A stretch of 5,374 nt of DNA from Pseudomonadota bacterium (GTDB taxonomy: Bacteria; Myxococcota_A; Polyangia; Haliangiales; Haliangiaceae), in assembly GCA_023428295.1 (NCBI GenBank), contig JAEYYV010000070.1:1-5374 (forward strand). The letters run 5' to 3'. Positions 5,014 to 5,374 of the stretch are shown one piece after another; within the stretch, counting starts at the first letter, position 1; every line of letters begins with the position of its first letter. The translations under genes were made by a program, and so were the position numbers. A model generated the notes under the pieces. It ran no database searches. It was not told the origin of the DNA and was given only the letters and a program-made list of their open reading frames with translations.

Positions 5014-5374
5014 GCCTCACGCGCGCCGCCTCACGACCGCCGCCGTGCGGCTCGCGCTGCTCGTCTCACGCATTCGTCCGCTGCCGCCTAACGAGCATCG
5101 CCTCACGACTGCCGCCTCACGCGCGCCGCCTCACGACCGCCGCCGTGCGGCTCACGCTGCTCGTCTCACGCATTCGTCCGCTGCCGCCTGACGAGCATCG
5201 CCTCACGACTGCCGCCTCACGCGCACCGCCTCACGACCGCCGCCGTGCGGCTCACGCTGCTCGTCTCACGCATTCGTCCGCTGCCGCCTCACGCGCGCCG
5301 CCTCACGACCGCCGCCGTGCGGCTCACGCTGCTCGTCTCACGCATTCGTCCGCTGCCGCCTGACGAGCATCGCC
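5014..5374. repeat. Tandem array with 100-bp unit, about four copies, running off the right edge
   Basis: Copies begin at 5014, 5114, 5214 and 5286. The first two are exactly 100 bp; the third is 72 bp; the fourth is cut by the window end. Copies are nearly identical: I see only isolated substitutions (ctcgcg against ctcacg, cctaacg against cctgacg, gcgcacc against gcgcgcc). Each unit contains a GCCGC-CGT-GCGGC hairpin and several CTCACG words. The missing 28 bp in the third copy lies between two CTGCCGCCT words (5181-5189 and 5209-5217 in the intact second copy). The unit is not a multiple of three, and the open frames across it show no recognisable protein. The interval 4972-5013, before the array, holds nothing I can identify, nor a convincing terminator for the J-protein gene. 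Confidence 0.93.

Noticed and set aside
4692..5363. Open frame running from the TPR region into the 100-bp array
   Set aside because: It is out of frame with the TPRs, and its repeats arise only from the DNA array; the period of 100 is not a multiple of three.
5014..5374. CRISPR array
   Set aside because: The whole 100-bp unit is repeated with no unique spacers, and no cas genes are present.

Overview
The window is a GC-rich bacterial segment with long reading frames whose third codon positions are mostly G or C. The content fits a myxobacterium-like (Myxococcota) genome. The main clues are a DUF4388/PATAN-J-TPR fusion with a long Pro/Ser/Thr-rich linker, a soluble PP2C-type protein phosphatase, and a small cysteine-rich lipoprotein. 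The lineage is an inference from gene content; no rRNA or other marker gene is present.

Layout from left to right. A 12-bp tandem repeat (four copies) touches the left edge. A plus-strand sugar-nucleotidyltransferase-like gene (144-1094) follows. It has a normal N-terminal nucleotide loop and a C-terminal hexapeptide helix, but the positions normally occupied by the two metal-binding Asp residues read Lys and Glu. The convergent gap after it (1095-1216) is less GC-rich and holds an 18-bp direct repeat flanking nested palindromes, then two hairpins. On the minus strand lie a lipoprotein gene (1217-1570) and a PP2C phosphatase gene (1570-2361), joined by a TGATG overlap, with the phosphatase transcribed first.

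A 66-bp divergent intergenic region (2362-2427) separates the phosphatase from a plus-strand pair. The first gene of that pair is a 39-codon ORF (2428-2547) encoding a single membrane helix with an Arg-rich tail. The second is an 807-residue protein (2548-4971) with an N-terminal DUF4388-like domain, a repetitive disordered linker, a J domain with intact HPD, and C-terminal TPRs. The small ORF's TAA abuts the big gene's ATG in the same frame. The rest of the window (from 5014 to the right edge) is a tandem array with a 100-bp unit, one copy of which has lost 28 bp between 9-bp direct repeats.

How the genes may work together is inference. The divergent pairs PP2C-lipoprotein and small membrane protein-J protein could form a signalling and protein-quality-control locus. 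In that view a Ser/Thr-rich, DUF4388-containing J protein would recruit Hsp70, perhaps under phosphorylation control and perhaps near the membrane. The nucleotidyltransferase-like gene is convergent and probably functionally separate. No CRISPR array, rRNA, tRNA or transposase gene is visible.
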